Source: Megaleporinus macrocephalus
Lineage: Eukaryota > Chordata > Actinopteri > Characiformes > Anostomidae
DNA: 64,000 bases
Reading direction: 5' to 3'
NCBI GenBank assembly: GCA_021613375.1
Contig: CM038703.1
Coordinates: 23,238,194 to 23,302,193, forward strand
The notes beneath the pieces are model-generated. The model did no database searches. It was given only the letters and a program-made list of their open reading frames with translations, and was not told the DNA's origin. The translations under genes and the position numbers were made by a program. Numbering within the stretch: position 1 is the first letter of the stretch; each line of letters starts with the position of its first letter. Below are positions 36,256 to 48,561 of this stretch, in pieces.

Positions 36256-39200
36256 CCAATACTTCCGACACTGGTTGTAAGCAGCCTACAAACATGCATT
36301 TCTACATATAACGGAGCAATAAAGGGTGTACGGGACCACTGTTCTAAAAAGCTTGGCTACACAGCGCTTACAATAACCAAGAGAGTGTTCTGCTCGCTCT
36401 CACACCTCTTGGTAAAAAAAGTCGTAAATACTTTTAAGTAGCTAATAGAGAGCGTCCAGAGCTTAACAGGAACAAGACATATCTACAACTAGTAGCAAAT
36501 TACATTTACATGCCTGATACCGGCTCGTGATCTTCAACGAGATAAAGCGTACAGGCTGCTGACAGTGCTTTTGCGCAACAAGGGAGACCTTGTTCTGATA
36601 ACGAAATTGTTTTATTGACACTGACTTCTGTGTGCGCGGAAATATTCAAGGCCACGAATGAGATCTTGTATTTCAGCTGTTCTCTTTTTTTCTCAAGGCT
36701 TATTCCTTTTAGAAATGTTAAAAACGGACCGCTTGGCCGATTGTAGGTTCAACTGACCATGCTACTGATTTTCTGTACTCACGTGGGTCCGGCGTAATAA
36801 TGATTTTATTTGCTTCTTGTCTCTGTATAGATTTAAAAAAATGTTTTCTTAAGGGTTCTTAATTAAAGACAACGGTTCTCTATGTACTCATAAACACTCA
36901 AAAAACATTTGCATGGTGAAATGATTCTTCATGCAGATTGATGAAAATGTTTGTATATGTTGTTTATATTGTTCTATATGGTTCTATATAAAGCCTTTTT
37001 GAAAATGGTTACATACTGCTCCAAAAGTGTTCTTTTATTGATACAAACTTAAAATCGTAACAATTGCTGACGTGCTATGTTGATGATCAGAGAGAGGGTT
37101 TCAGGCCTTGTCCCACGATGAGTCCAGCAGAGCCGTTCCTCACGCTCCACACGCTGCCGAGCCTGGTTTAATGAGTCCTCCCAACTTGAACTTGACCATG
37201 GCGCGCACGCAGGGAGAAGGCTATAATTAAAGTTCATTTTATCAGCTAGATCGAAAATAATGGAAAATAATAATTTCTTATTATTTTCGATGTATTTTTT
37301 TTTATTTAAGACATAAATCTGACCTGTACACTGACGACGTGTAGCTTTCGTGTTTATACGACAAAATTGTAAAAACATTTAAGGGCCATGTCTGACTGTT
37401 CCCTGACGCAGCAGTGACGCCTCAAAGCAGAATGTAGCGGCAAACTTGAAAGGTAAACGCTTCGCGCTTTGGTAGCATCCCATAGCTATCAAAGGGCGTG
37501 ATCTTCCACGTTGAAATCTAACTGATATGTTGCATTTCGAAATCACATCTGGAGTTTTAATATAATTAAAGTGTATTGCTTTAAATATTTTTTGAATAGC
37601 ATTATAAACTGATGTCTTTAACCGGCAGTGCTTTTCTTTACATCGTATGTCTCTTATTTGTCAGATATTAGCAAATTCATTCAGTTAAAATATAAAGTAT
37701 TTATTATGGTTTCCTTCTGGAAATTTTAACATTATATTAATTCTGAAGTTTGTACTCTTTTAATTAAATGCAATTTCACAATCCCGAATTAGAATCTTGG
37801 CTGTGTTATAACATTATTAATGTATAGTAGTAATGATATAAATATTCGTAATTCCGAAGAAGTAATCTAATTACCTTATACTGATTGCATAATTGTGTTT
37901 TACAGATTCGCGAAATATCGAATATTATTTAAGTCAAATGATATAAAGGAATTGGACATTTCTCATCAGTTAAGGTAATATGTCTCTTTTAAAATCTCTC
38001 TTGAAGTCGACATGTATGTCTTATTTAATTAAGTGAATACATGAACGTATTCAACCCTTTGAGGTTAAATTATAAAACTGCTACTAAGCGAACTGATTAT
38101 TTATAGTTTTTACAACAGTTTGTGCTTGTTTACTGTCGTCTTGTGTTACAGCACTATTTACATCTCTCCGATTTCGCGTTTTTAATAAGAACCTTTAAGC
38201 TCCTCTCCTTACCAGCTTCATTGTCACATTATTTTTTGATTGGTGGTCCTCTCTTTAAACACATAAGGCTGTAACGCGATGATTTGGCGGCGATTAAACG
38301 AAGTATCATATTTGGGAAAGAACGCAGATTTAGCACTTTTCAAGTTTTTAGCATCCTTAAACTCTCCTTGAACATAAAAGCTTACTATCCTGACATTACT
38401 CGTGATACGATTATTTGTTTAAAATTACATTTCAGAAGCTAATTCGGCCTTTACACATTCGATTTTAGGATTAATTGATTGTGCTGTATTATTATTTATA
38501 TTGCCGTATTTCGAGACAGCAGTAGGTTAGCTTTATAACTCCTTTAACTGTCATCCCTTCCTGTCATCCCTAACTGTCAATCTTCCATTCCCATACATAA
38601 GCACCCATTTATTTCTAGTTTTCAAGTATGTTTTAACTATTTAGCGACCAGTACCTCCATTTTCTTCAAGTCTCTGCACTCACAAGAAATCTATCCTGTA
38701 TATTTGTGTTCACTAGAGGGGCCGGGGCTAATTTGTTCAAATTACTTACTTTAGATTTCACGATTTCCAATATGTAAGATCCAGTATGTGGCAATATGAT
38801 TTCATTTTAAGCTAAATAACTTGTTTACTCATACTGTTTAAGAGCTTCGACATCACTGACTCGTTTGAGCAGTCAGCTTGCACACATAAGTATACCAGTA
38901 AATCCAGTGAGTCAATTCACTAAGTAGGAGTCCTCAAAATAGACACCAACACCACAACAGTTGAATTTTGCGTGCTGGGCACTCGTTACATTGTGTTAGT
39001 TAAATAGTTTCCAGAAAACAGACAAAAACTCGGACAAAAAATGTATTCCAATATTTGTTATTGATATTCGTTTAGAATATATAATTCTTCCTGGATCTAG
39101 ATCATATATGTGGTTCTAAAAAATAAAAAAAAAACGAAAATGTAATATATAATGCATTGGTTTATAAGATTTTAGATTGACTCAGACACTTGGACTTGGC

Positions 39201-39400
39201 ACTCTGATTACATTGCATGTATTATAAAAAACGAGCAGACATTTCGCTTAACCTATTTTCAAATCAAGCACATTTGAAGTCTGTAAAAAGACCACAGACG
39301 CAACTATCTAGCTTCAAAATATATAGTTGTTCTTTCACTGCTTATTTAATTGTTGACACGTTGTACATTTTGCATTAATGCATTAATAGTGTCTTTCTTT
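36255..39400. promoter_or_regulatory. evx1-hoxa13a interval with candidate conserved elements
   Basis: High-complexity patches stand out from AT-rich surroundings. One is 36500-36800 (ending CTCACGTGGGTCCGGCGTAATAATGATTTTATTT). Another is 37070-37240 (GC-rich, ending GGCTATAATTAAAGTTCATTTTATC), and a third is 38220-38310 (TTTGATTGGTGGTCC). They contain TTTTAT/TTTATT and TAATTA words typical of Hox and Cdx targets. No conservation data are available, so this is only a candidate assignment. Confidence 0.25.
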
Positions 39401-41000
39401 GGCTGAAGATAGGTACGCCTAAATGATACACCGATGAGCTTTAAAATAAAAAGTCTTCCAAAACCGCAACTTCACCACTACAGGGTGAAGAACACCGGCC
39501 TTCAACTTTTACTAATTTGACCAGGAGCTTTACAAAGACAGGCCTCACTTTCTTCCCGCCATTTTATTGGACACTGACGTCCTGCAGTGAAGGCCTTACC
39601 TGTGGCACCTGAATTTGAAGGTCGTTTACATACACCCTGATCAACCAAGACATTTAAAACACGCCTCTACACTCCTAAATGCCTCAATGTCGCCGGGAAA
39701 GTGACGCGAAATAGTTAAAGCGGTAATTTTACTCCAGTAAAATGTCGTTTAGCTATGATATCCCTTTTAGAGACATCATACCACCAGCAGTGTTAACGTC
39801 GCTTTTTTCGTAATACTGTGTTGATAGAATTTGGTTTCACTTTTCCGCTATTTGTGGTCAACTGATGCAAGTCTCCAAAAAAAGTTGTAAGTAATCCTTT
39901 GAGATATATTAATTTGAATTTGAATGTTTTTACCAAAAAACTGACATGTTTTCACTATTTTCAACTTACTTTATTTAATGTTTATTTTATTTTAGAGTAA
40001 CAAAAATAAGAATTAAAAAATATTTTAATACGGTTTGTATTCTGTGCCTTTAATCGTTTGCGTAGAGAATCTGTTGAATTGTGTAGGCTTACGAAATGAT
40101 AAGCATACATACAGTCGCTATCATAAGCAATATTGGTCACACGTATATTTATTTAAATAGGCTTACGCAAAAGCGAAATTTATGATGAAAGAAATTAAAA
40201 TAAATTATATGAAAGATACAAAAGACAATACAATATACATACGATAATACAAATCAAGATCTAACGACATTTGCTGTGAACTACAAAACAAAGAATAAAC
40301 AATGATTAATACATACAGAATGCAACGATTAATCTAATTTAGTTGTTATAGAATATAATTGACTACACACACCCTGCGCTTATCCCAAACATGTTCGAGA
40401 TTTATCAAGAATTGCATTTTTGAGTGGTGATGCGTTGCTCTGAGGACATCGGAAGAAGTTTGGAGAAGCCACATCTGCGCAACGTCTGAAAATCACGGAT
40501 GAAAGGTATGTGTTCACGCGGAAACTTCCTGGACATCATCTGCAGGATTTAGTGGTAGTACGAACACACGTAGAACACCCATAAGGCTCAGCTGTCCACT
40601 AGCCGTCCCTTCTGAAGGTACTTTTCACACGTTCTCGACAAAATCCGCGACCATTTCCCCCCTAAAAAGAAAAAAAGGTACGAATTCCACTTCATCCTCT
40701 TAAATCCAGTTGAACGCGCGTGAAACGCTGTACTTGCTCCTCTTAGCTAAAGTTTTCGAGTAGAAAAGGCGGGCTAGTAAACGACAGAAAGCTTCTTAAA
40801 AGCACTGCATTCAACAGACAGTTCTCACCATTGGATTCTTCCACCCTTTTGTCAGCTTTGAGACGGTCCTTTAAAGCCTGAATGGACCAACCCGCGCAGC
40901 GTCGCAGCCAGACGGCAACTTTCAACTTGACCTTGGCCTGCAGACGCGTAAAATGGGCAGACAAACACAGACACTGTTCTCCTGTCTTAGCATCTTGTAA
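39401..41000. promoter_or_regulatory. hoxa13a upstream candidate regulatory block
   Basis: 39540-39620 contains CCCGCCATTTTATTGG (a YY1-type core joined to a Hox/Cdx-type TTTTATTG) followed by a TGACGTC cAMP-response-type site at 39575-39581. 40430-40960 is higher in GC, with short frames on both strands that lack known motifs. The function is inferred from motif content and position. Confidence 0.25.
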
Positions 41001-41640
41001 ACACAACGGAAGTGGTCGGGGCATGATTACGTTAGTACAGAACCCATTTCTCCTATCTGTCCACCAAAATCAATTTCTTTTTAATTAGGCTGCTGATCTT
41101 CGTTGGGCTTAACTCTTTATTTCTGTATATGTATGTATTAGTTTACTGAGTACAATTATATTCTATTTATGGTGTTGCTATCTTGTCGTAAGACAAAGTC
41201 ATAATTAAAATTGAGTGAGTGACCCTTAAATACTCCAGGTACAGTAATACATAATGTGATAATAGGTTTCATATTCTTTCTCTATTAAAGTGTGTCCTAC
41301 ATTGTATAGAGAGGGAGCAATACCAGAAAGTTTATTTGCCCACCAAGACGATAAATCCATTGTGAATAAACCTCACTGGCTGCCGACAGGACCTTTGTTT
41401 CACAAGTGACTGGAATCGTGCAAATTCGTTTCACAGCAACACGAATCCCATCGTGAGGCTGACGCAGCAGCAGAAAGTCTCCTACTTTTATTTCTCACCT
41501 TGAATTAGTTTTGGAGGTTTGCGTTACAAGCAGATGGAGGGCTTTGCACACTTTGGCACTTTCTGTTTGAGCACTTTAATATGGACTAAATGCTCTAAGA
41601 AGAACGCTCCTTTTATAGTGGCGCATTTTCTTTAATTGAA
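41001..41640. other. hoxa13a distal upstream, nothing specific
   Basis: No coding feature seen. Confidence 0.4.
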
Positions 41641-41675
41641 TTGTTTGCACTTAAATCGCAGTGTCCGCCTCAGAC

Positions 41676-41710
41676 TTGTCACGTGATCGGCTTTGCTCCA
41701 ATGACGGCGC
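41676..41710 (+). promoter_or_regulatory. hoxa13a proximal promoter: E-box and CCAAT box
   Basis: A palindromic TCACGTGA at 41679-41686 is followed by GCTCCAATGACGG at 41694-41706 (CCAAT box). It lies about 150 bp before the start codon in a CpG-rich stretch. USF/MITF-type bHLH factors and NF-Y are the known classes of binders for such sites. No TATA box could be assigned with confidence. Confidence 0.55.
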
Positions 41711-41831
41711 GACCTCAGGCACTCACGGGGGCGCGTCAGAGTCTCTTGACTCTCGCGCAATCGGTCGTCTCTAGTTTTTCAGTCTGCGAGCTTTTTAAAA
41801 AAGAGACACACGGCTCGATGTCCGACGGGCT

Positions 41832-43083
41832 ATGACAACGTCACTGCTCCTCCGCCCGCGCTGGATCGACCCGGTCATGTTCCTTTACGATAACGGCGGC
41901 GGCTCGGACGACGCAGGCAAGAATATGGACGGGTTCCCGGGAGGCAACTTTGCACCGAGCTCGTGCAGGAATCTGATGGCGCACCACCCTACCTCCGCGT
42001 ACACGTCGAGTGAGACGACGGCGGGGACGGGAGCGGGTGAGCCTGGCAAGCAGTGTAGTCCGTGCTCGGCCACGCAGGGATCCGGTGGCGCTTCGCTGCC
42101 GTACGGCTACTTTGGTGGCGGCGGGTACTATCCGTGCCGCATGGCCCACCACCACGGGGGCGGGGGTGGGGTAAAGTCGTGCACCCAGTCCCCCGCCTCC
42201 GCTGCCGCGCCTTACGGGGAGAAATACATGGACATGTCTGCCACTTCTGGCGAGGATTACGCCACTTCCCGGGCAAAAGAGTTCGCTTTCTACCCAAGCT
42301 ACGCCTCCAGTCCCTACCAGCCGGTCCCCAGCTATCTGGACGTGCCCGTGGTGCAGGCTGTAAGCGGGCCCTCGGAACCCAGACACGACTCTTTACTGCC
42401 TATGGAAAGCTATCAGCCGTGGGCTATCACCGCCAGTGGCTGGAACGGGCAGGTCTACTGCGCCAAAGAACAGCCGCAAACAGGACACATGTGGAAGTCA
42501 TCTTTACCAGGTGAAACGAACTTACATGCGGGTAGATTAGCCGTCACGCTCAAACAAACTTGCTGTGCAAACAACAATTACTTACAAAGAGTTTTTATGG
42601 TCATTAAATACACTAAGCAGTGCTGTCATATATGTATGTTCTCCAGAACCCTCACCAGCAATATAGTATCCCATAGCCTATTTTTACGCTATGCTAATAT
42701 TAATAGTCTAATATTTGCCCGTTCATTATTTTCTGATGTGGTTAAATCCCATGTTTATTTACCCAGTATTCAGTGGCGTCAATGACGGACCAGCAGGCTG
42801 TTTCTAAAACATTCCTTTTTCCACTTCTCTATCAGAAGCACTGCCCCATGGAGGACCAGAAGCCGGTTCATTCCGCAGAGGAAGAAAGAAACGCGTGCCC
42901 TATACGAAGGTGCAGCTGAAAGAGCTGGAACGAGAGTACGCCGCCAACAAGTTCATCACCAAGGACAAGCGCCGGCGAATATCAGCCCAGACCAATCTGT
43001 CTGAACGGCAGGTCACCATTTGGTTCCAAAACCGGCGCGTCAAAGAGAAGAAAATTGTCAACAAAGTGAAAAATAGCAGTTAG
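41832..43083 (+). CDS. hoxa13a: Homeobox protein Hoxa13a, two exons
   Basis: An AbdB-class nuclear transcription factor for the most posterior domains: distal fin or limb, hindgut and urogenital tract. Exon 1 is 41832-42510 and exon 2 is 42836-43083, with a 325-bp GT-AG intron, giving 308 residues. The N-terminus [20 protein letters not shown] matches Hoxa13. Other Hoxa13 blocks are [52 protein letters not shown] and [11 protein letters not shown]. The homeodomain is at about residues 242-301, with [11 protein letters not shown] in helix 3; a seven-residue tail ends NKVKNSS. The vertebrate polyalanine tracts of tetrapod Hoxa13 are absent, and glycine runs are present instead. An upstream ATG at 41819 is out of frame and stops at once. 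Evx1 linkage supports the hoxAa copy. Confidence 0.96.
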
Positions 43084-43726
43084 CTATTCACGACGAACAG
43101 AAAAAACTCTGAGAACGCCTCACGTCGCTGAATAGTCAGCACACACACACACTCAAATCTATGTAATTCAGAGATATCCTACTTCGAGACAGTGATTTTT
43201 GTGTGTTCTGGACTACTGCTTCGCAGAGGCCACTTGTTTTGAAGCTGACAAGTTTGATGGTGACGCGGTGCGTCGGTTTTTTTTCTGCGCCACATTATGG
43301 CGCACAGTGTGTGCGGTCATACCCTCAACTCAGGACAAAGAAAGTCCCTGACAAAGTGCGTGTATTTGTGTTGCAATAATTCATATTTAGGCCACTTCTC
43401 GCAGAAATATCTGACGAAAAGCATTTTGGATGTTGACTGAAAAATATCGCCGGTATTGTATCTTGCTTGACTGTTCAAAATGTGTTTCTCTTGCTCCGTC
43501 GTCCTTTCGCTCCCTCAGTGTCTCGCTTGCTGTCTCACGCTTTCTGCTCAGTGATAGCCTACATATTGTGTGGGATTAAAGCAGGAGACAATTGTCTTCC
43601 TGTCTCATGTACAGCAGCCCAAAAATGTTCTTCTTTGTGTCCAAATGCGTCCTCATCTATCTGAATATTGGAGTGACTCATTTGTGTCGATATCGTCCTA
43701 CTAGTGTTTTCGATACATCCGTCCCA

Positions 43727-43732
43727 AATAAA
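43727..43732 (+). terminator. Putative hoxa13a poly(A) signal
   Basis: AATAAA within GTCCCAAATAAACCAC, 644 bp after the hoxa13a stop. It is the first consensus signal noticed downstream. Confidence 0.45.
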
Positions 43733-44488
43733 CCACTGATTTAATGACTTGCGACTGTTTTCCCTTTACCATCACCAAACCCTAACCACCCAAAAACAAG
43801 AGGCTGCACAATTTCCACTCTCCATAAACATAGATACTTGACATGTTGGCGTCTGAAATAAGCATTTTTAAGTTTTGCAACGTAATGGGATTCTACAACA
43901 CCCAACATCTGATGTTAGTTCTGGCACTAAACAACGTCTTGGCTGATCATCCGCGTTTGGGATAACTGGACATTTTGGGCAAATTAGATTTTTCCTTTAA
44001 ATCCAGCTGTTTCGTTTGTGCATTTATCCCTTTGTTCTAGATGTAGTGAACAGACAAGCTAATGCCCATATTGGAAGGTCGCCAAGATTTTTCACAAGCC
44101 TGTCAGTCAAAATTATTTACTGCGAAGAGGATTAACATTGCTCTTCCCCCTGCTTCAGGAGGCGTCCGTTGTTAATAAGTCCTCTCCGAATTATATCTTG
44201 CTTTGTCTTTGCATCAAATACATGATGTCCCTTCAAGTAGTTCGCCTACCAAAATCGCTACAGACAGACGTGATCATATAGACTATTCATAACAAAAAAA
44301 AAGTTTGTCCTGATATAGGAGTATATCCTGAATATTTATAATTAAGGCTTGCGTATCTACATCAAATCATGCCATAAAAGCAATAGAATTCGTTCAGTCG
44401 TACTATAATGTCTTTTATGTTTGTTTATACAGAATCAAGGAATAAGCGCCGCGCGCCAGGTCCTCAAGCTTCTTTTGTGGAGCAACAT
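43733..44488. other. hoxa13a-hoxa11a interval, nothing specific
   Basis: No exon seen. The 88-codon frame at 44408-44674 overlaps the CTCF-like site and has no family motif. Confidence 0.4.
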
Positions 44489-44501
44489 CGCCATCTGCTG
44501 G
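44489..44501 (-). promoter_or_regulatory. CTCF-type binding motif
   Basis: On the minus strand the site reads CCAGCAGATGGCG, which matches every position of the CTCF core CCASYAGRKGGCR. It lies 1.4 kb downstream of hoxa13a in a locally GC-rich patch. Occupancy is not shown by sequence. Confidence 0.6.
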
Positions 44502-44934
44502 CAAGCTTGCTATGGTACGGTCACTCTTACCTACGAATTCTCGCTCTAAACTGTAGCTTTAAGTATTGTATGCGATGGTCATTGCGCTGTATTATAACAG
44601 TAATAGCAGCTACTATTTTCAGTATATTTTTCATTTATGAATTGAGAGTTATTGAATTTTATAAACTTAAGTGAACATTAAAACAGAAGTTAATAGGCAC
44701 TTTTAAGTGTTTTACTTTTATATATAAGTGCTTTTTACAATTAGTGTATAAATAATGGACATGTAGATCTGCTTTTCTAATGTATAGTCTATATCATCAA
44801 AAATTCAATAACATGCAGTTTATTATTTATTGATTGGGTTCGTGCAGAATTTACTGGAGCCGGAGATGATATCTTCAAAAGAGCTTATACAGAAAGTCAA
44901 CATAAATTCCTAAGGAAAGTAAAAATAATAATAA

Positions 44935-45260
44935 TGGCAATAACAACAACAACAACAACAACATTAATAATAATAGAAGCAGCAGTACATTTAAGCTCAA
45001 TACTGAAGTATTAGGGGAATACTACTACCACTACTAGTGGTAGTAGCATAACATAATTTCCTCAAAGAGTGTGCTTCACTGAATTTCACAAAATTATTTC
45101 ATGTGTTTTCTTTGAATAGATGTTGTATCTCGTAATGCAAACTAGAATAACAACATGAGAACACTAAACGCGAAACATCTATCTATGCAGCCTATCGACT
45201 TCAAATGTTTCCAGTCAGAGCTGTTTAACAACAACAGCAACAACAACAACAACTATAATA
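44935..45260. repeat. Scattered (CAA)n and (TAA)n trinucleotide patches
   Basis: CAA/TAA patches at 44940-44980 and 45228-45260, separated by about 250 bp of ordinary DNA. Confidence 0.8.
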
Positions 45261-45381
45261 ATAGTAATGATAATAATATCAGCATTTTCACGTTTTTAAT
45301 TATCATTCTAATCAGTACTAAAAAATAACAATACTGTATTTATATAAATATCAGCAATATAGTATATTAGTAAAGAAATTG

Positions 45382-45387
<6 letters not shown>

Positions 45388-45442
<55 letters not shown>
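45388..45442. repeat. (TAA)n microsatellite
   Basis: About 18 TAA units. A poly-isoleucine open frame on the minus strand is an artefact. Confidence 0.96.
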
Positions 45443-45889
45443 TATATTTGTCATTTTACCAGTTCGCGCACTAATTTGACGACCGCTGCGTGTTTTGTTG
45501 CAAACGTTTCCTTTAATAAACAAAACGTGATCATATGACGTTTCAATGTATTATTATCATTCGATATTTAATCGTGTTGATAATTTGCATGAATGTGCCA
45601 AATATATTTTTCTCATACCCTAGTAAGCTTTGAACCATGTCATTATTTCAACATTAAGTACATATCTGCAGTCTCTGATGCATGACGGATGAAAAGCTGT
45701 AGATCTGCAAACAGCTACTGGTAGACGTCCCCGGGTAGGCTCGTGTTATGTCTTCCAGTGAATGTGTTCATTTCGGTTGTTATCGGAGAAGATTAATTGT
45801 GTTTTACAGCACAGCTCTGTTTCGCCAAACACACATTTGTTTCTGCGAATTGTATGGTTATTATAAAGACTTTCATTCATTTCCTGTAG

Positions 45890-46077
45890 ACTTACCCAAA
45901 CCTTAACCAGAACTACTACTACCTTAATTCAAACTAGCCGTAGCCTTACATTAACCTTTAACTTAACCCTAACCATAACATGACCCTGTCCTTAAATTGT
46001 AATGGTTTATATCGTGAGGACCACCTTGTAGTCCCCACTAAGACTGAAGGTACCCACAAACACACCCCCAACACCCC

Positions 46078-46132
<55 letters not shown>
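45890..46132. repeat. CCTAA-rich dispersed repeat ending in (CA)n
   Basis: Degenerate CTTAACC/CCCTAACC words (45893-45985) are followed by GTGAGGACCACCTTGTAGTC and CCCACAAACACACCCC, then about 26 CA units at 46080-46132. This structure resembles a common fish repeat with GTCCCCAC words. The CCCTAA words are too irregular to call interstitial telomere. Confidence 0.6.
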
Positions 46133-46134
<2 letters not shown>

Positions 46135-46980
46135 TGTCTTACGCTCTTAGCAAGTGTTTTTATAACATGATTTTATACCATGATTTTGACTGTGTATACA
46201 TTGAAATGAAATTATTTTAATGCGTAACTTTACGAATATTCTCATGATCTGATATATACTCTCTAATGTTAAAAAATATGCTATACGCTTAATGTTCATT
46301 TGACATGACATTAACACAAAATATAAAGAGCAACAGATGCTTTCAAATTATGTCAAAAATTGAGAAATTTTGTTTTGTATATACACATGATAAATTCATT
46401 AGCAATTAAAAAATAGCATTATACACTATTATGATGTTAATATTACAGAGTCTGGTTGTGTTTTTAAAAGGATTTTTTTATTATTTTATGTTGGCTCATG
46501 GAGAATGTTACATTTACAGTATTTAGCAAATGGTTTAAGACAGAGCTATTTACTTAATTTTGTTGTGTTGAATCAGATAATGTATCTTAGTCAGTACAAA
46601 TAGGTTAGACTCCAAACTACCCTTGAGCTCAAACACTATCAGAAGAAAAAAGAAAGAACAATAAAGAACAAATAAAGAGTTAGATCTAAGCTCTAAAGTT
46701 AATAACTTTATGTTTATCTTATTTAATTTAGTTTTATTCAGTCCCAATTCTATGTGCAGTTATTGGTAAATTTTAATGAAGGCAAATGTAAACTACATTT
46801 TCTCCTGAAGCATTAAAGGACGAGGAGCTCTAATATGTTACCGCGAGCTCTGTGAGGACTACAATTTCACGGCTTGACGTTGCATGGCGAGCTACACGCC
46901 ATGTACGCGCATTGACGCAAGAGCGCGCACGTCATCCAGGAAAAGAAGCAGAAAAGACGTGCGTAGGAAGTCCAGCCTCT
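46133..46980. other. hoxa13a-hoxa11a interval, nothing specific
   Basis: AT-rich DNA. A CpG-rich patch with GCGCGCACGTCATCC begins at about 46830 and leads into the second CTCF-like site. Confidence 0.4.
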
Positions 46981-47002
46981 ACTGCAAACACTGGGTTTCT
47001 GG

Positions 47003-47015
47003 CGCCACCTACTGC
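47003..47015 (-). promoter_or_regulatory. CTCF-type binding motif
   Basis: On the minus strand the site reads GCAGTAGGTGGCG, matching the CTCF core CCASYAGRKGGCR at 12 of 13 positions. The flanking CGCCA extends the usual match. It is in the same orientation as the site at 44489 and sits in a local GC-rich island. Confidence 0.6.
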
Positions 47016-48513
47016 GCTAAGTAGCAATAGCAACAAAAACTCAAACCTGAAACCTGAGTGCTGTTCCATGTGGGACAAAAAGAAATGTTCCTACATTTTA
47101 CTGTGTTTAGTTTGCTCGAATAAATAATGTCGGTGAGACAAATTAATACATAGTACATACTTTTTACATGCAGTTGACGTGTTTATTATTATTTAATAAT
47201 AGTCCATTTTAATGTCATTGGTTTGTGCATGATTTTGCTTTATGATCTCTATGCAGTTTACCACGCTTGAAATTGCGCCACCCCGAAATTGGCCTTGTAG
47301 TCTTTAATGATTTCATAAGCGGTACACTACCGCCGGCAGAAACCATCCTCTTGTGTCTTTTTTACACTGTACAGATCGCACCCTGACCTTCGATACTGTG
47401 TGCTCAGGCTACAGGCATTACAGGCTTGAGTGAGATAAAGTTTTATGAATGACTGGCAAAATGGCGCTCCTCGTTTCGGTGTATGAGCTTTCAGCAAGTT
47501 TGCAATTCGGGGTGCTTGTCTAAACAATGAAAGTCAAAGGAATAAGCGATACCTTCTTTACCGACTTAACCTAAAACAGTGTTTTTGTCCAGAATATATG
47601 GTTGTGTGTAGTGAGCATGCATTGTTTATTAGAACACACAATGCTTGTTGATGAATAATCTTAACCTATACATTACACATACTTTTACTCTTGATTCATT
47701 TACACCATCTTAAAATTTGTGTTAGATATCGCTGTTGTCAGAACTATACATTGTATCTCCAAAATTATAACAGAAGAAGGAAAAACACAAATTTCACTTT
47801 TAATATAATTCTACGTAACCAGACTTTGTTCATGCAATTTTGACATCATGCTACTTTGTTGTTGTTTTATATTTGGTAGCTGTGCAAACACCAGATTAAT
47901 TTTCATTTTAAGAACGAGTTGCATTTACGACCGTATATTGTGTTTAAAATTCATTTAACTGCATGAAACACATGTAATGTAAACCTAAAAATAGAATGCA
48001 CAATACCTGGGCCTTGTAGCTAACATTCTGCACCAGAAGGTTAAATTAAATTAAAAAAACAGTGGAGGGTAGAAACTAATATCTGTCAAGCTCTGGTCTA
48101 ACTTTGTTTGTTGACAGAAGCTGGTCATTACAGTATCTTTCACGTTTGAATGAGAGCAAGGTTTTAACATTACATGTATGTTACCAAGCCTTATTTTGAT
48201 ACTTATAACTGGTTCTTTATCATTCACGCCACACCGACTACAAGTCTTCAATAATAGAAAAAAAATAGAATGAGTCAAAATAGAAAATGAACGCGAATTT
48301 TAGCTGTAAGCGTGCTGGTGTTCTGATATACTGGCCGCGGATTATAATCTACAGTAGACTAGATTATAGTCCACTGTGTTGAAACTATTATGGAACTATT
48401 TGTATAATTATGCAGTGACTACACATGATTTTTGTGATTACATATTTTAAAATTATGTATCTGTAGGGCACATGTTTAGCCTATAAATGCTGTATCGTGG
48501 TAGTTGTAACCCG
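47016..48513. other. hoxa13a-hoxa11a interval, nothing specific
   Basis: No exon or element identified. Confidence 0.4.
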
Positions 48514-48561
48514 TGAAGCTTTTAGTATTTATTTGCATGAAGCTTTTAGTATTTATTTGCA
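48514..48561. repeat. 24-bp tandem duplication
   Basis: TGAAGCTTTTAGTATTTATT plus TGCA occurs twice head to tail, with period 24. Confidence 0.9.

Noticed and set aside
41841..42514. Minus- and plus-strand alternative frames over hoxa13a exon 1
   Set aside because: Arg/Pro-rich shadows in a high-GC exon without family signatures.
45893..45985. Interstitial telomere repeat
   Set aside because: CCCTAA-like words are irregular and embedded in a known type of fish dispersed repeat.
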